Assembly (NCBI GenBank): GCA_015069205.1
Contig: SVIZ01000020.1
Span: forward strand, 1-32,641
Source: Oscillospiraceae bacterium
GTDB lineage: Bacteria; Bacillota; Clostridia; Saccharofermentanales; Saccharofermentanaceae
Direction of reading: 5' to 3'
DNA length: 32,641 nt
Below, piece by piece: positions 15,536 through 23,904 of this stretch (within the stretch, counting starts at the first letter, position 1; every line of letters begins with the position of its first letter). The position numbers were made by a program, and so were the translations under genes. The notes beneath the pieces were generated by a model. It saw only the letters and a list, made by a program, of their open reading frames with translations, had not been told where the DNA came from and searched no databases.

Positions 15536-16687
15536 ATGAACTTGGATTATACTTTCTTTTATACAGAGGCAAATATTGTCTGCATAATCATTTTCGTAAT
15601 GCTGCTCATCAAAGATCTGGGCGGTGTTGGCAGACAGGCCAAACAGATCACGTTCATAAACATAGTATTTGCACACATACTCTACTTTGCTTGTGATATC
15701 TGTTGGGTACTTATAATGGCCCGTATAATCCCTTTTACGCGTTTTTCGGTCTCGATCGTTAATATCCTTAACGCCATATTCTTAAGTGCCATTACAAGTT
15801 CCTGGTTTATATATGTTGAGCTCTCCCAGGGCGAGAAATACATAACGGCCACCAAAGCAAGATTCATTGCCTTGATACCTGCCATGTTTGAAGCAGTGCT
15901 TATTGTCTTTCTTTTCATAGCAATTCCGGGATTTGTCATTAAGGAAGATGGTATGCCGTCATTAGGTTACTATATTGTGTTTTTGGCAATCCCTCTGATA
16001 TATGTCGTTGCGAGTACGGCAAGGTCATTCTTAAGAGCGTTCAGAAAAGAGAATTTTGCGGTCAGAAAACAGTATCTGGCGTGTGCCATCTATCCGATCA
16101 TCATATCGATTACGGGCGTGCTTCAGACCCTGTGGCTTGCTGCGCCTTTCTTCTGCTTCGGTTCTACGATAATGATGCTTTATGTCTATATCATTTCGCT
16201 GAACGACCAGGTATCGATAGACGAGCTTACGCGTCTTAATAACAGGACGCAGCTCAAAAAATATATAGCAGGCGAATCTTCCAAGCAGAATACTGACAGA
16301 TCGACACGTTATATCCTCATGATCGACCTCAACAAGTTCAAGCAGATCAATGACCAGTACGGTCACGTTGAAGGTGACATGGCGCTCAAGAGAACTGCTG
16401 ATGCGCTCAAGTTGGCATGCGGCGATAATACCCTCAAGACATTCATTGCACGTTACGGCGGCGACGAATTCATCATCATCACGAAGACCGATAATGAAGA
16501 GCTCGTTAAAGAACTCTGCAATACCATCAAGAATACTGTCGTCCGTTTAAACAATGAAGCGGGCTCGAAATACGAACTTACGGCGAGCATAGGTTATGCC
16601 AGCTACAACGGTGATCTCACTGCCTTCCAGGCGGCGCTGAATGAAGCTGATGAAGCCCTTTACAAGGATAAGGCGGCAAGGCGTTAA
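15536..16687 (+). CDS. Membrane-bound GGDEF diguanylate cyclase
   Basis: 383 residues. About six to seven hydrophobic helices occupy residues 8-220, similar in layout to a 7TM-type receptor but with no named domain seen. The GGDEF domain starts at SIDELTRLNNRTQLKKY, has the metal and substrate block MIDLNKFKQINDQYGHVEGD, and the signature GGDEF at 308-312. Active-site residues look intact. The RxxD inhibitory site is absent. The promoter sits so close that the mRNA is probably leaderless. It is followed by another GGDEF gene with its own promoter 60-70 nt later. Confidence 0.93.
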   Translation: MNLDYTFFYTEANIVCIIIFVMLLIKDLGGVGRQAKQITFINIVFAHILYFACDICWVLIMARIIPFTRFSVSIVNILNAIFLSAITSSWFIYVELSQGEKYITATKARFIALIPAMFEAVLIVFLFIAIPGFVIKEDGMPSLGYYIVFLAIPLIYVVASTARSFLRAFRKENFAVRKQYLACAIYPIIISITGVLQTLWLAAPFFCFGSTIMMLYVYIISLNDQVSIDELTRLNNRTQLKKYIAGESSKQNTDRSTRYILMIDLNKFKQINDQYGHVEGDMALKRTADALKLACGDNTLKTFIARYGGDEFIIITKTDNEELVKELCNTIKNTVVRLNNEAGSKYELTASIGYASYNGDLTAFQAALNEADEALYKDKAARR

Positions 16688-16723
16688 GTTTGCTAAAACA
16701 CCTGTAAACACACATATCTGCTA

Positions 16724-16753
16724 TTTACATATTTGGCGGTACGTTAGTATAAT
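16724..16753 (+). promoter_or_regulatory. Promoter of the LacI-like/GGDEF gene, likely leaderless
   Basis: TTTACA (16724-16729) and a perfect TATAAT (16748-16753) with an 18-bp spacer. The -10 ends 6 nt before the ATG at 16760, and no Shine-Dalgarno sequence fits between. Confidence 0.65.
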
Positions 16754-16759
16754 ATCGCC

Positions 16760-18589
16760 ATGAGATTGTGTGTTTTTATCGGGGATATGTATAGGGATTT
16801 TGCCCTGTCCATAATGAAGAATCTTGATTACTATGCCACTGAGAAGGGGCATGTTATTGACGTCTTCGGAACATGTTCCATCCCCACGACCAATCCTCTT
16901 CACGTAGTCGGGTTTAAGAGCATATTGGACTTGCCGGAAATACATAATTATGACGGCATCATTCTCTGCTACGATACCCTGATCCATGAAGGCATGGCCA
17001 AAGACCTCGTAGAAAATCTTCTGACGGATACGGAAGCTCCGCCGGTCGTCTGCATAAGAGCAAGGATCGAAGGTTTCTATAACGTAATTCCCGATAACAG
17101 GAGCCTGATGTACGACATCGCAAAGCATGTCATCTCCAAGTGCAAGACCGGTGACATCGGATTCGTAACGGGTATAGATGATCTCATCGACTCAGCAGAG
17201 AGACGAGAAGGCTTCGAGAAGGTTATGAAAGAGTTCGGATATGAAGTGGATGAGAATAAGATCTTCCACGGAAACTACTGGATCACCCAGGGTCCTGAGA
17301 TGGCAGACTTTTTCATTAAGGAAGACGGAACTTTGCCTGAGGCCATCATCTGTTCCAATGACTATGAGGCGATCGCGCTTTGCAACGAGCTTATCCAGAG
17401 AGGTTATGAGATCCCCAAAGATACACTTATCAGCGGTGTCGACAATGCTCTCGAGGCAAGAGAACATATACCATCGATCACTACGATAGAGATCTCGAAT
17501 AAAGGACTCGTGGATACAGCAATGAATATCCTTGAGGAGATCGAGAACGGCGGAGAGCCTGAATACGACACGATCATTCCCGGAACGATAATCCCGCGTG
17601 AGACGACAGGTGATGCCGTCGAGCGTAAAAACATATATAAGACCATGACAGATCTTAATGTCGCATCTTCGGTATCAATGGATGACATGAGAGAGTTTGT
17701 CGTAATTGACAATCTTTTCGAAGGCGCGCTCTCAAAAGAGGAAGCGATCCAGATCGCTCTTGACCAGTTCAGGACAGTAAAAAGCGTCAGGTCCTGCTAT
17801 TTCTGCAGGTACCGCGAAAACGACAGGGCGCTCGCAGGTTATTTCAAGAACAGGGGAGAGAGCCATGTTGACGTCAGAACTTTCCCGAACGAGAAACTTC
17901 TGCCTGATGACCTTGAAGGTGACGACGGAATGCTTATCTTTTTCGCGCTGTCTAACAAAAATGAAGTTTATGGTTATGCTGCAGTATCTTTCGATACGAG
18001 CATCCGTATGTTCATTGATTTCAAGATCGAATTTCTGCTCGCGAAGGTCGGTCACACGATCAACAGGCTCGACCTTTACGAGAAACTCTTCGGTATCTCC
18101 GACGTAATGAGGCTTTATATTTTGGATCCTCTTACGGGCACGTTCAACAGGCGTGGCTTCGAAAAGAACATCTCCGAGAAGTTCGATGAGGACGGCAGGA
18201 AGAAATGTGATCTTGCGATAGCTTCCATCGACATGGATGACCTTAAGCTCATTAACGATACATACGGCCACAACGCAGGCGACGAAGCGATCAAGGAGAT
18301 CGCGGGATGCCTTGAAGGAGCCCTTAAGGAAGGCGAGTTTGTCGCAAGAATGGGCGGAGATGAATTCGCAGCCGTCCTGATCACTACCGAAGTCGGAAGA
18401 GTCGCCAAGTTTAAGCGTACCGTAATGAACAGCATCGATAAGATAAACAAGTCCGGCAAGAATCAGTATAAGCTCGGTGCCAGCATCGGAACAGCCGATC
18501 TTACTGAATGGCACAGAGTCGTTGACTGCATGAACAAAGCGGACAAGGCCATGTATCTCGAGAAGAAAGCGAAGAAGGTCGGCAGGTAA
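16760..18589 (+). CDS. Cytosolic sensor: LacI-type ligand-binding domain fused to GGDEF
   Basis: 609 residues with no signal peptide, membrane helix or HTH. Residues about 1-290 follow the periplasmic-binding-protein/LacI fold: MRLCVFIGDMYRDFALSIM, DGIILCYDT, DIGFVTGIDDLIDSAERREG, AIICSNDYEAIALCNELIQRG and ISGVDNALEAREHIPSIT. About 295-460 is a linker region, possibly GAF-like (EEAIQIALDQFRTVKSVRSC to AAVSFDTSIRMFID). The GGDEF domain begins at LDPLTGTFNRRGFEKN, with SIDMDDLKLINDTYGHNAGD and GGDEF at 532-536; no RxxD inhibitory site. The layout suggests that a small ligand, perhaps a sugar, controls c-di-GMP synthesis inside the cell (inference). Confidence 0.9.
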   Translation: MRLCVFIGDMYRDFALSIMKNLDYYATEKGHVIDVFGTCSIPTTNPLHVVGFKSILDLPEIHNYDGIILCYDTLIHEGMAKDLVENLLTDTEAPPVVCIRARIEGFYNVIPDNRSLMYDIAKHVISKCKTGDIGFVTGIDDLIDSAERREGFEKVMKEFGYEVDENKIFHGNYWITQGPEMADFFIKEDGTLPEAIICSNDYEAIALCNELIQRGYEIPKDTLISGVDNALEAREHIPSITTIEISNKGLVDTAMNILEEIENGGEPEYDTIIPGTIIPRETTGDAVERKNIYKTMTDLNVASSVSMDDMREFVVIDNLFEGALSKEEAIQIALDQFRTVKSVRSCYFCRYRENDRALAGYFKNRGESHVDVRTFPNEKLLPDDLEGDDGMLIFFALSNKNEVYGYAAVSFDTSIRMFIDFKIEFLLAKVGHTINRLDLYEKLFGISDVMRLYILDPLTGTFNRRGFEKNISEKFDEDGRKKCDLAIASIDMDDLKLINDTYGHNAGDEAIKEIAGCLEGALKEGEFVARMGGDEFAAVLITTEVGRVAKFKRTVMNSIDKINKSGKNQYKLGASIGTADLTEWHRVVDCMNKADKAMYLEKKAKKVGR

Positions 18590-18634
18590 GCCTCAAGCGC
18601 GTTTCTGTACTTAATCCCTAAAACATTAGGTTTG

Positions 18635-18659
18635 ATGTCTACTGATTGTAGACATTTTT
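18635..18659 (+). terminator. Rho-independent terminator after the LacI-like/GGDEF gene
   Basis: An 8-bp perfect stem ATGTCTAC / GTAGACAT with a 5-nt loop, followed by TTTT. It lies about 45 nt after the stop codon. Confidence 0.8.
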
Positions 18660-18673
18660 GGCCGCATATCTGA

Positions 18674-18703
18674 TTGAAATTACGCCCTGTGATTTGATAC
18701 AAT
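18674..18703 (+). promoter_or_regulatory. Promoter of the MATE exporter gene
   Basis: TTGAAA (18674-18679), 18-bp spacer, and an extended -10 TGATACAAT (18695-18703). The leader is about 30 nt and lacks a convincing Shine-Dalgarno site. The -10 is the same nonamer as that of the GGDEF gene at 15536. Confidence 0.6.
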
Positions 18704-18741
18704 GCTCAAACTGACTATTCAGGCATAAAGAAAATAAGCAC

Positions 18742-20124
18742 ATGACAGAATTAAAGAACGACAGATCCTATATTAAGACGCTTCTTAAGATCGCCATCCC
18801 GATGATGGTGCAGAACGGCATTTCGAACTTCGTAAACCTTCTGGACAATCTCATGATCGGAAGCATTGGTACTAACGCGATTTCCGGTGTCGGAATCGCC
18901 AACCAGCTTATGTTCGTCTTCTATCTCGTTATATTCGGCGCCACTGCCGGAGTCGGTATCTTTACTGCCCAGTACAAAGGCAAGGGCGATACGGAAGGCA
19001 TACGCTATTCGTTCCGTTTTAAGCTCGTATTTAATGCAATACTTTCCGCTATATGCACGCTGTTTTTTGTTCTCTACTCGCGCCATTTGATCAACCTTTT
19101 CCTTTTGGGTGAAGCGGACAACCCTGCTGATGCTGCAGAGGCACTCGAGATCGGTGTCAAATACATACACATAATCCTGATAAGCCTTATCCCTGTAGGA
19201 TTTACACAGGCTTACGGAGGTACTTTAAGAGATCTCGGAAACACAAAGGTGCCGATGTTTGCATCCGTAGCTGCGATCTTTGTTAACCTTACCGGCAACT
19301 GGCTTTTGATCCATGGTCACTTTGGTCTTCCTGCCATGGGAGCGGAAGGTGCGGCCATCGCAACCGTAGTATCCAGATTTGTTGAGCTTGCTATCCTGAT
19401 CATCTATACAGGCAAGCATCCTGATCTTTTCCCGTTCATAAAGGGAGCTTTCAAGCACTTCCACGTCCCCGGAAGACTTGTCGGCAGGTTCATCTTAAGG
19501 GCGCTTCCGCTCATGGCCAATGAGACTTTCTGGTCTCTCGGAATGACGACCATCAACCAGTGCTACTCATACAGAAGCTTTGATGCCGTTGCTGCGACCC
19601 AGATCGAATCCACCATCTGGAACCTCATGGGTGTGGCGTTCATTGCCATGGGTGAGGCCGTAGGAATCATGATGGGTCACATATTAGGTTCAGGCGAGCT
19701 GGAAGATGCCAAAAAGAAGGCCGGCACAATGCGCAGGTTCACGGTGCTGTGCGGACTGGTGTTCGGATTATTATTGGCGGGGATCTCATTCGTCTTCCCG
19801 CTTCTGTATAACACTACTGATGAGATCAGAAGCCTTGCGACAGTCTTCATCCTGATAGCTGCTGCCAATATGCCTTTCTGCGCTTATACGCACGCTTCGT
19901 ACTTCATCATCAGGTCCGGCGGCAATGCGCTTATAACTGTTCTCTTTGACAGTGTGTTCACATGGGTTATAGTTGTGCCTTTGGCAGCCTATATGAGCTA
20001 TTTTACGGGCATTTCCATCATCTTAATGGTAGCCATTATAAGAGCCACGGAGATCATAAAGTGCCTCATTGCCTTCGCGTTCGTAAGATCTGGCATCTGG
20101 GTAAGGAACATCGTAAATAAATAA
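18742..20124 (+). CDS. MATE family multidrug/metabolite exporter
   Basis: 460 residues, normal family length, with about twelve membrane helices in two related halves. It starts IAIPMMVQNGISNFVNLLDN, and FNLLDNLMIG-like and GVGIANQLMFVFYLVIFG motifs are the usual MATE N-terminal landmarks. GFTQAYGGTLRDLGNTKVPM and WNLMGVAFIAMGEAVGIMMG fit the later helices. The family exports cationic drugs or metabolites by sodium or proton antiport. Substrate unknown. No obvious ribosome-binding site precedes the ATG, although the protein start aligns with the family. It has its own promoter and a strong terminator. Confidence 0.95.
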   Translation: MTELKNDRSYIKTLLKIAIPMMVQNGISNFVNLLDNLMIGSIGTNAISGVGIANQLMFVFYLVIFGATAGVGIFTAQYKGKGDTEGIRYSFRFKLVFNAILSAICTLFFVLYSRHLINLFLLGEADNPADAAEALEIGVKYIHIILISLIPVGFTQAYGGTLRDLGNTKVPMFASVAAIFVNLTGNWLLIHGHFGLPAMGAEGAAIATVVSRFVELAILIIYTGKHPDLFPFIKGAFKHFHVPGRLVGRFILRALPLMANETFWSLGMTTINQCYSYRSFDAVAATQIESTIWNLMGVAFIAMGEAVGIMMGHILGSGELEDAKKKAGTMRRFTVLCGLVFGLLLAGISFVFPLLYNTTDEIRSLATVFILIAAANMPFCAYTHASYFIIRSGGNALITVLFDSVFTWVIVVPLAAYMSYFTGISIILMVAIIRATEIIKCLIAFAFVRSGIWVRNIVNK

Positions 20125-20155
20125 TCTGAATATTTATTTAATGCATTATAAAAGG

Positions 20156-20187
20156 CAGTCCGGAGCGCTCTTCCCGGACTGTTTTTT
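20156..20187 (+). terminator. Rho-independent terminator of the MATE gene
   Basis: An 8-bp GC-rich stem CAGTCCGG / CCGGACTG with a 10-nt loop, followed by TTTTTT, 31 nt after the stop codon. Confidence 0.9.
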
Positions 20188-20371
20188 CTTGCTTTGTTAA
20201 CAATATTCTCATTTATTAAGAACTGCTTTTCTTATTATTCACATAGAGAAAACAACAAAGAAATATCAAGGGCGTATTATTAAGACATAAAGATTTATTA
20301 TGCGGGTCTTAATGCACGGAATGAGGATTATTAAAGTGAATAAGAGATTGGTTTTGGATAAGGAGGACATC

Positions 20372-20902
20372 ATGGTTTTCGATCTTGCAAGATATATTGA
20401 TGAACCGCTGGTGTATTTTGACAACAATAAGAAGATAGATGATCAGAAGATGTTTTTGCTCGGCGTCAAGATCAGATCGGACATAGTCGATCTTCTTGTC
20501 AGCGGTGTCAAGGCAAAGGATATTACGGTCAGAAAACTTGATCCTTCAGAAGACGGGAGTTATGCGCTGATCAACATGGTTGCTGACTCAGTATTGTCCG
20601 ACTGGGGAATCGAACTTGCCGGTCCTTCTGATGCCGGTGAAGACGTTCAGTATGGTGATATAGAGACAGGAGACGTTAAGCTCCTTAAGAAGACGATTAC
20701 AAACTTTAAGATATCCGACTCCAAGAACAGGGAGGGCGCGGTAATCAGGGCGGTCAAGGAAGATCTGGATGCCATCAGCGACCAGCTCAACAACGAGCTC
20801 AATGCATTCCCGCAGCCGATGAGAGAGATGATCATGATGACCATCGTAGACAGACTCCATTCCTGGGAAGAGTCAAACTGGGAAGAGAACAACTGGGATT
20901 GA
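20372..20902 (+). CDS. Hypothetical acidic protein with Trp-rich tail
   Basis: 176 residues from the ATG at 20372, which has AAGGAGG 5 nt upstream; the in-frame ATG at 20300 has no such site. The protein is soluble and acidic, with no signal peptide or membrane helix. Residues about 120-160 look helical (AVIRAVKEDLDAISDQLNNE, then PQPMREMIMMTIVDRL). It ends in a repeated acidic Trp motif, SWEESNWEENNWD. I recognise no family. It converges on the HerA-like gene, each with its own terminator, so they do not form an operon. Confidence 0.75.
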   Translation: MVFDLARYIDEPLVYFDNNKKIDDQKMFLLGVKIRSDIVDLLVSGVKAKDITVRKLDPSEDGSYALINMVADSVLSDWGIELAGPSDAGEDVQYGDIETGDVKLLKKTITNFKISDSKNREGAVIRAVKEDLDAISDQLNNELNAFPQPMREMIMMTIVDRLHSWEESNWEENNWD

Positions 20903-20947
20903 AATAGATTTTCTCCTTTTTCATTTTCAGAGTATTTAGCAATAAAG

Positions 20948-20985
20948 ACACCTTCTGAAGTTCCACAGAAGGTGTTTTTATTTTC
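20948..20985 (+). terminator. Rho-independent terminator of the hypothetical acidic gene
   Basis: A perfect 10-bp stem ACACCTTCTG / CAGAAGGTGT with an 8-nt loop, followed by TTTTATTTT, 45 nt after the stop. Confidence 0.92.
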
Positions 20986-21044
20986 GGGAATATTGATCAT
21001 ATTTATTGGCCAGTGCAAATTGAAGTAATTCTACTTATCACAAT

Positions 21045-21077
21045 AAAAAAGCTGCCTCGTTTGTGAGACAGCTTTTT
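21045..21077 (-). terminator. Terminator of the HerA-like gene (probably bidirectional)
   Basis: GCTGCCTC / GAGACAGC with one mismatch and a 6-nt loop, flanked by A6 on one side and T5 on the other, so it can act on both strands. It lies 20 nt after the minus-strand HerA stop. It shares TTGTGAGACAGC with the Hsp20 terminator. Confidence 0.85.
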
Positions 21078-21096
21078 CAGTATTATCTTTTCTTTA

Positions 21097-22713
21097 TTAG
21101 AGCTGAGGTGTAGCGTTGTGCTGTGTTCTGTTACTCTTGTTAACATGGATGAACATGTTGTGCAGGAGGTTAACACTCGTAAGGATAACTTCACCCTGGT
21201 TGAGCTTTCTGACGTGCTTGATAGCGTAATCGTCGAGGTGGCTCTCTACGGCATGGATCTCATCGTTGAGCATGAGTCTGTGGATGAGCATCGTACCGAC
21301 CTGACCGAAGAGGATAGGAGATACGTCCTTCGGGTTCTGTGTTGTCAGGTAAAGGAAGATACCCTTCTTACGTCCTTCTCTTGCGAGGAGTGTGAGACCG
21401 CCGTGATATTCCTTCTCGGAGTATCTGGACTTGGCATATCTGTGAACCTCATCGATGAAGAATACGAACGGTGAGATGTTGTCGCGTGACATTACGAATG
21501 TACTTACGAGGTCGATTACCATTCCGCCGATACCTTCAGCAGCACCGAGAGCGGATGTATCGATGTAAAGACTTGCTTCAGGGAGATGAACGAACTCTTC
21601 GATAACGTCGAGGAGGTTATACATATCCGGATCGTCAGAGAAGAATGAGAGGAATCTCGTATTTGTCATCTGATACTGGATCTTCTGGATGAGGGAAGCG
21701 TTCATGTTAGCCTTGAGCGTATCGTAACGGTACTTAAAGTTGTAGTTGTTGTCTCTGTCAGGCTCGCAGATGGACTCAGCCTGGATCTGCTCAGGGAGGA
21801 GCTCGATGTTGAACTCTACGTCGTCCTTACCAACGGATGCGATGTTCTCCTGAACTTCCTCGATGTCCTCACCAATCTTGGCATACCATCCGTCGCTGCC
21901 GATCTTTCTCATGTAACGGAGAGATGTGATAGCCTCTGAAAGGACGGCACCCTGGCTGCTGTTCTCTGTCTCGAAGAGTTTCTCCCACTGTTCCATTGAG
22001 ATCTTACCGGGGGAAACTGTTGTATCTACACCGAGAGTCAGCTTTGTGATCTCGTCATCGTTGAATGCGTTCTTGTACTCGCCTGTAGGGTCGATGATGA
22101 GAGCCTTACGCTTTGTGGATACGACCTTGTCAAGGATAGCGAGAGCTGTTGTTGACTTACCGCTGTTCGTAGCGCCGATGCACATAAGGTGACGGTTGAA
22201 AAGCGTGCTGGGCTTCAAAATAACGTCAGCCTCAGATCTGTTAAGGAATGTTGCAAAAGGCGGGAGGGGTTCTTCATCTTCGTTGCCGAATTCGAGAGAT
22301 TTCAGGAACAACTGATAGATCTCATTTGTTGCAAGATATACTTTATCTGTAATACCAAGAGTCTTAAAACCTGCAAGATCAAACTTATCCCTGTCAGGTG
22401 CCATGAGAGCGATGGTATCGATCTGGATCTCCATATAGTCGCTGGACGCTGCATCACCGCCTGCTGTGTCGAAAACGTTCTTTCTTGATGCCTTGTTCTC
22501 GAAAACTTCTCCGAGGAACAGTCCGAGGACTGAATCGATGATTACGTAAAAGTTAATTGAGTTGGGCAAATAGGAAGCGTTAAATTTGCTTCTGTCAGCC
22601 ATCAAAGAGAGGTTATCAATCTGGGCGGTACAGTTACTTCGGTATACCTGAGTAACCTTTCCAATATAATACTCATCAAGATTATAACCTTGATACAGCT
22701 CTTCAAGTGTCAT
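21097..22713 (-). CDS. HerA-like (DUF87) hexameric ATPase
   Basis: 538 residues from the ATG at 22713, with GGAGG 7 nt upstream; a 49-codon in-frame extension has no such site and low complexity. The N-terminal 110 residues fit a HAS-barrel (YIGKVTQVYRSNCTAQIDNL, FYVIIDSVLGLFLGEVFENK). The RecA-like ATPase has Walker A GATNSGKST at 180-188 and Walker B FFIDEVHRYA with Asp421-Glu422, then REGRKKGIFLYLTTQNPKDV and TMLIHRLM. HerA proteins are DNA translocases that work with the NurA nuclease in archaea or with effector proteins in bacterial phage defence. No NurA, Sir2 or other partner lies beside it here, so its role is open. Confidence 0.9.
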   Translation of the reverse strand: MTLEELYQGYNLDEYYIGKVTQVYRSNCTAQIDNLSLMADRSKFNASYLPNSINFYVIIDSVLGLFLGEVFENKASRKNVFDTAGGDAASSDYMEIQIDTIALMAPDRDKFDLAGFKTLGITDKVYLATNEIYQLFLKSLEFGNEDEEPLPPFATFLNRSEADVILKPSTLFNRHLMCIGATNSGKSTTALAILDKVVSTKRKALIIDPTGEYKNAFNDDEITKLTLGVDTTVSPGKISMEQWEKLFETENSSQGAVLSEAITSLRYMRKIGSDGWYAKIGEDIEEVQENIASVGKDDVEFNIELLPEQIQAESICEPDRDNNYNFKYRYDTLKANMNASLIQKIQYQMTNTRFLSFFSDDPDMYNLLDVIEEFVHLPEASLYIDTSALGAAEGIGGMVIDLVSTFVMSRDNISPFVFFIDEVHRYAKSRYSEKEYHGGLTLLAREGRKKGIFLYLTTQNPKDVSPILFGQVGTMLIHRLMLNDEIHAVESHLDDYAIKHVRKLNQGEVILTSVNLLHNMFIHVNKSNRTQHNATPQL

Positions 22714-23169
22714 ACTAAAGCCTCCATGGATTTGATAAAGTGTTCCCTTGCCGGGAAAGCGCACATATAAATTATAAATGTTAAAAGGATATTTTGGGTA
22801 ATTTTTGTGTAAAAAATCTAATAATAAAGAAATAGCACAAAATGAACAGAAAAACGGCAATAAAATCGACCTAAAACCGAAATTGCCTTAATCCTATTGC
22901 ATTTTCGGCTTGTTTGGGGGTCGCCGGCCGGAAATTAATTGTTTAACATTGTTACAGCTACGAAACATAAGGGATTCGGGCATTTCACTAAATTATTTTT
23001 GACAGTTTCCGGGTGCGGAAGACGGAACCCTTATAAAATAAAATTTATAGAAATTATTCATAATCATTTAACCTTAGGCAGTTTCCAAGGACAAATTTTC
23101 GCAACTATTCTGTGCCATAATCTGTTTAATTGATAAAAGCAAATCAGACATCTGACAGGAGGAATCCCA
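22714..23169. other. AT-rich divergent intergenic region
   Basis: About 456 bp between the HerA-like and ABC genes with no plausible coding region. It holds a minus-strand TATAAT (22771-22776) and a leader inverted repeat TTCCC-TTGCC-GGGAA (22743-22757) for the HerA gene, a CCGGCCGG palindrome (22924-22931), a TTGACA (22998-23003) without a matching -10, a repeated CAGTTTCC, and an extended -10 TGCCATAAT (23113-23121) that could start the ABC operon. Unusually long for this compact region. Confidence 0.4.
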
Positions 23170-23904
23170 ATGATAGAAGCCAGATCCCTGACCATGATCT
23201 ATGGAAACGGCCACCAGGCTACCGATGAAGTCTCATTCACCGTCAAGGCAGGTGAGATAGTCGGCTTCGCCGGACCTAACGGAGCGGGAAAGACCACTGT
23301 CATCAAGATGCTCACGGGTATCCTTAAGCCAACGTCAGGAACCGCGGTAATAAACGGGTTCGACATAAACAAGGATCCCATAAATGCAAAAAGATCATTT
23401 GCTTATATCGCCGATAATCCGGACATCCTCATACAGCTTTCAGGCCTTGAGTATCTGAATTTCATCGCCGATATGTATGAGATACCGGAAGATATAAGGA
23501 AAGAAAAGATCGGCACTCTTTCTGAGAGATTCGGCATGAAGGATGTCCTTACAACACAGATGCGCGAGTATTCGCACGGCATGAGGCAAAAGCTCATGGT
23601 CATCTCAGCGCTTATCCACAACCCTCCGGCGTGGATCCTGGATGAGCCCATGACCGGACTTGATCCGACGGCGGCATTCGAACTCAAGCAGATGATGAGG
23701 GAACACGCCAATGCCGGAAACGCAGTCCTTTTCTCGACCCACGTTCTGGAAGTAGCAGAGCAGCTCTGCGATAAGATCCTGATAATCAACAAGGGAAAGA
23801 TAATAACGGAGGGCACTTTGGAGTTCTTAAGGCTCAATAATCCCGGAATGACATTAGAGGAGATATTCGTAAAACTTACCGGCAACCGGGAGAAGTCATT
23901 ATGA
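23170..23904 (+). CDS. ABC transporter ATP-binding protein (ABC-2 type exporter)
   Basis: 244 residues. Walker A GPNGAGKTT is near residues 35-43, the Q-loop region is YIADNPDILIQLSGLEYLNF, the signature is YSHGMRQKLM (a common variant of LSGGQ), and Walker B WILDEPMTGLDP is followed by the switch His in STHVLEV. The start has AGGAGG about 8 nt upstream. The stop overlaps the next gene's start by 4 nt (ATGA), showing translational coupling to the permease. The pair forms an ABC-2 exporter of unknown substrate. Confidence 0.95.
   Translation: MIEARSLTMIYGNGHQATDEVSFTVKAGEIVGFAGPNGAGKTTVIKMLTGILKPTSGTAVINGFDINKDPINAKRSFAYIADNPDILIQLSGLEYLNFIADMYEIPEDIRKEKIGTLSERFGMKDVLTTQMREYSHGMRQKLMVISALIHNPPAWILDEPMTGLDPTAAFELKQMMREHANAGNAVLFSTHVLEVAEQLCDKILIINKGKIITEGTLEFLRLNNPGMTLEEIFVKLTGNREKSL

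Noticed and set aside
17732..18514. 260-codon minus-strand ORF inside the LacI-like/GGDEF gene
   Set aside because: Antisense of the conserved GGDEF region; the protein resembles nothing and has no start signals.
22714..22860. 49-residue N-terminal extension of the HerA-like protein
   Set aside because: It starts without a ribosome site, covers the likely promoter TATAAT, and GGAGG precedes the later ATG that aligns with the HAS-barrel.
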